Below, piece by piece: positions 5,388-6,762 of a stretch of DNA of 6,762 nt. A model generated the notes under the pieces. That model had not been told where the DNA came from. It ran no database searches and was given only the letters and a program-made list of their open reading frames with translations. This DNA is from CAZUZD01 sp964624465. GTDB taxonomy: Bacteria; Planctomycetota; Planctomycetia; Isosphaerales; Isosphaeraceae. Every line of letters starts with the position of its first letter. The first letter of the stretch is position 1. The translations under genes and the position numbers were made by a program. The stretch is from NCBI GenBank assembly GCA_964624465.1, contig CAZUZD010000322.1:1-6762 (forward strand). Direction: 5' to 3'.

Positions 5388-6762
5388 TCAACCGACGCCG
5401 GGGCCCGGCCGGGCGGGTCCGGCGCCGTCGAGGTCCTCGAGCGGGTCGGGCTTGCCGGCCGGGCCCCGCCGGGGCAACTGGACGACGAACGTGGTGCCGA
5501 CGCCCGGCGTGCTGCGGACCTCGATCTCGCCCCGGTGGGCCTCGACCACCCCCTTGCAGATGGCCAGGCCCAGGCCGCTACCCCCGGGGCCGGCCCCCGG
5601 CCCCCGGCTCCGCGACCGCTCGGCGCGATAGAACCGGTCGAAGATCCGCGGCAGGTCCTCCGGGGCGATCCCCACGCCGGTGTCGGCGATCGTCACCACC
5701 GCCGTCGCGCCGTCGGCCGCCGGCGCGACGGTGATCGTCACCCGGCCGCCGGCGTTCGTGTACAGGATCGCGTTGGTGATCAGGTTCGTGAGCACCTGCT
5801 CCAGCCGATGCGGGTCGCCCCGGACCACCACCGGCGCATCGGGCTCGGGGGCCTCCAGGACCACCCGGCGGTTGTCGGCCAGGGTCCCGAGCAGGGCGAC
5901 CGTCTCGGCGGCCAGGGCCCCCAGGTCGACCGGGTCGTCGGCCAGCTCGGGACGCCCGGAGTCGGCGCGGGCGAGCCAGAGCAGGTCGTCGACGAGCGAG
6001 CTCATCCGGCGGCCGGCACGCTGGCAGACCACCAGCGCCTCGCGGTACTCCTCGGGGGTCCGGGACCGGGCCAGGGCGAGCTCGGCCTGGGTCAGGATCA
6101 CGGACAGCGGCGTGCGCAGCTCGTGCGAGGCGTCGGCGGTGAACTGCACCTGCTGCGCGAAGGCCAATTCGAGCCGGTCGAGCATGCCGTTGAGCAGGCC
6201 GCCGAGCCGGCCCAGCTCGTCGTCGACGCGCTCCAGGTCGATGCGGTCGGAGAGCCGCCGGGCGGTGATGCCGGCCACGGTGTCGCTCATCGACTCGATC
6301 GGCCGCACCGCCCGCGCCGAGAGCCAGCCGCCGCCGATCAGGCCGGCGGCCAGCACCCCCAGGCCGGTCAGCCCGATCCGCCAGGCCAGGCCGTGCAGCC
6401 GCCCGAGGTCCCCCTCGACCGTGCGGCCGACCAGGATCAGGGAGCGCTCGGGGCCCAGGAGCGTGACCTCGCGGCGACGGTCCCGGTTGCGGTAGACGAC
6501 GTCCCGGCCCGGGAGAGCGCGGGCGTCGGGCGCCACGTCGGTCCCCTCGGGCCAGGCGCTCAGGACCCGGCCGTTGCCGAGCACGATCACGAAGTAGGGC
6601 GGCTGATCCTCGTCGGCATACCGCTCCTCGAACGCCACCGGCAGCCGCAGGGCCTGGAGATGCCGCTCGGCCGGCGATCCCGGCGGCGGGACGACCGCCG
6701 GCGGCCGGCCGGCCAGCGAGTCGGCGGCGGGGCCGTCCGGGCCGTCGTCCTCGGGGCGCGGC
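5388..6762 (-). CDS. HAMP-domain membrane sensor histidine kinase (N-terminus beyond window)
   Basis: The frame ends with TGA at 5390-5388 and is open to the window edge, giving 457 residues; a GTG at 6638 is in frame, but coding clearly continues upstream, so the true start is outside. The visible part begins in an Asp/Pro-rich extracytoplasmic region, then a short sensor stretch (YFVIVLGNGRVLSAWPEGTD), one transmembrane helix at about 6383-6318 (WRIGLTGLGVLAAGLIGGGW), a HAMP linker starting at AVRPIESMSD, HisKA with the phospho-His codon at 6125-6123 (ADASHELRTPLSV), and HATPase with N-box TNLITNAILY, DTGVGI, the F-box IFDRFYRAERSRS and G2 box GSGLGLAI. This is the architecture of OmpR-partnered kinases such as the CusS/QseC group. 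A first transmembrane helix and a cognate response regulator would be expected just beyond the right edge. The signal sensed cannot be told. The C-terminus ends in a short Pro/Gly-rich tail. A 348-bp gap separates it from bphO, so it is probably a separate unit. Confidence 0.95.
   Translation of the reverse strand, partial: PRPEDDGPDGPAADSLAGRPPAVVPPPGSPAERHLQALRLPVAFEERYADEDQPPYFVIVLGNGRVLSAWPEGTDVAPDARALPGRDVVYRNRDRRREVTLLGPERSLILVGRTVEGDLGRLHGLAWRIGLTGLGVLAAGLIGGGWLSARAVRPIESMSDTVAGITARRLSDRIDLERVDDELGRLGGLLNGMLDRLELAFAQQVQFTADASHELRTPLSVILTQAELALARSRTPEEYREALVVCQRAGRRMSSLVDDLLWLARADSGRPELADDPVDLGALAAETVALLGTLADNRRVVLEAPEPDAPVVVRGDPHRLEQVLTNLITNAILYTNAGGRVTITVAPAADGATAVVTIADTGVGIAPEDLPRIFDRFYRAERSRSRGPGAGPGGSGLGLAICKGVVEAHRGEIEVRSTPGVGTTFVVQLPRRGPAGKPDPLEDLDGAGPARPGPGVG

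Noticed and set aside
5388..6638. GTG at 6638 as the start of the membrane sensor kinase
   Set aside because: The same frame is open and protein-like up to the window edge, and a first membrane helix expected for this architecture has not yet been reached.
1..6762. tRNA, rRNA, CRISPR, insertion sequence or attachment site
   Set aside because: I looked for tandem repeats with regular spacers, transposase-like proteins, terminal inverted repeats and cloverleaf patterns and saw none.

Overview
The window is very GC-rich, and every gene I can support reads on the minus strand. It contains the three-quarters of a light-sensing operon that can be seen in full, the truncated end of a hybrid kinase that closes it, and the truncated end of an unrelated-looking membrane sensor kinase upstream. 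The GC content, the Arg/Asp/Ala-rich proteins and the density of two-component kinases suggest a high-GC environmental bacterium. A planctomycete (Isosphaeraceae-like) is my best guess from the style of the proteins, but no phylogenetic marker is present and this is a weak inference.

Layout in the direction of transcription, right to left. (1) 6762-5388: the C-terminal 457 residues of a HAMP-containing membrane histidine kinase whose N-terminus lies outside the window. (2) 5387-5040: a 348-bp non-coding gap with a 12-bp perfect palindrome, a long imperfect hairpin (possible terminator), a TACAAT -10-like box and two short inverted repeats in the presumed leader. (3) 5039-4446: a biliverdin-forming heme oxygenase (bphO). 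(4) 4449-2092: a complete bacteriophytochrome histidine kinase (bphP, PAS-GAF-PHY-HisKA-HATPase). (5) 2095-1637: a single-domain response regulator of the phytochrome-associated Rcp1 type. (6) 1640 to beyond base 1: a REC-PAS-HisKA-HATPase hybrid kinase, cut by the window edge in a Pro/Thr-rich tail.

The three junctions inside the bph cluster are identical ATGA overlaps of stop and start, which points to translational coupling. The logic is readable: the heme oxygenase makes biliverdin, the phytochrome binds it through a Cys in its N-terminal PAS region (C29) and acts as a red/far-red switched kinase, and its phosphate can go to the free receiver and possibly to the N-terminal receiver of the hybrid kinase. 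No DNA-binding or enzymatic output domain is visible in the four proteins, so the final output is elsewhere or off the left edge. The most unusual detail is in the chromophore pocket: the histidine normally found at the position of DrBphP His260 is Tyr271 here, while the other pocket residues I could align are kept or conservatively changed.
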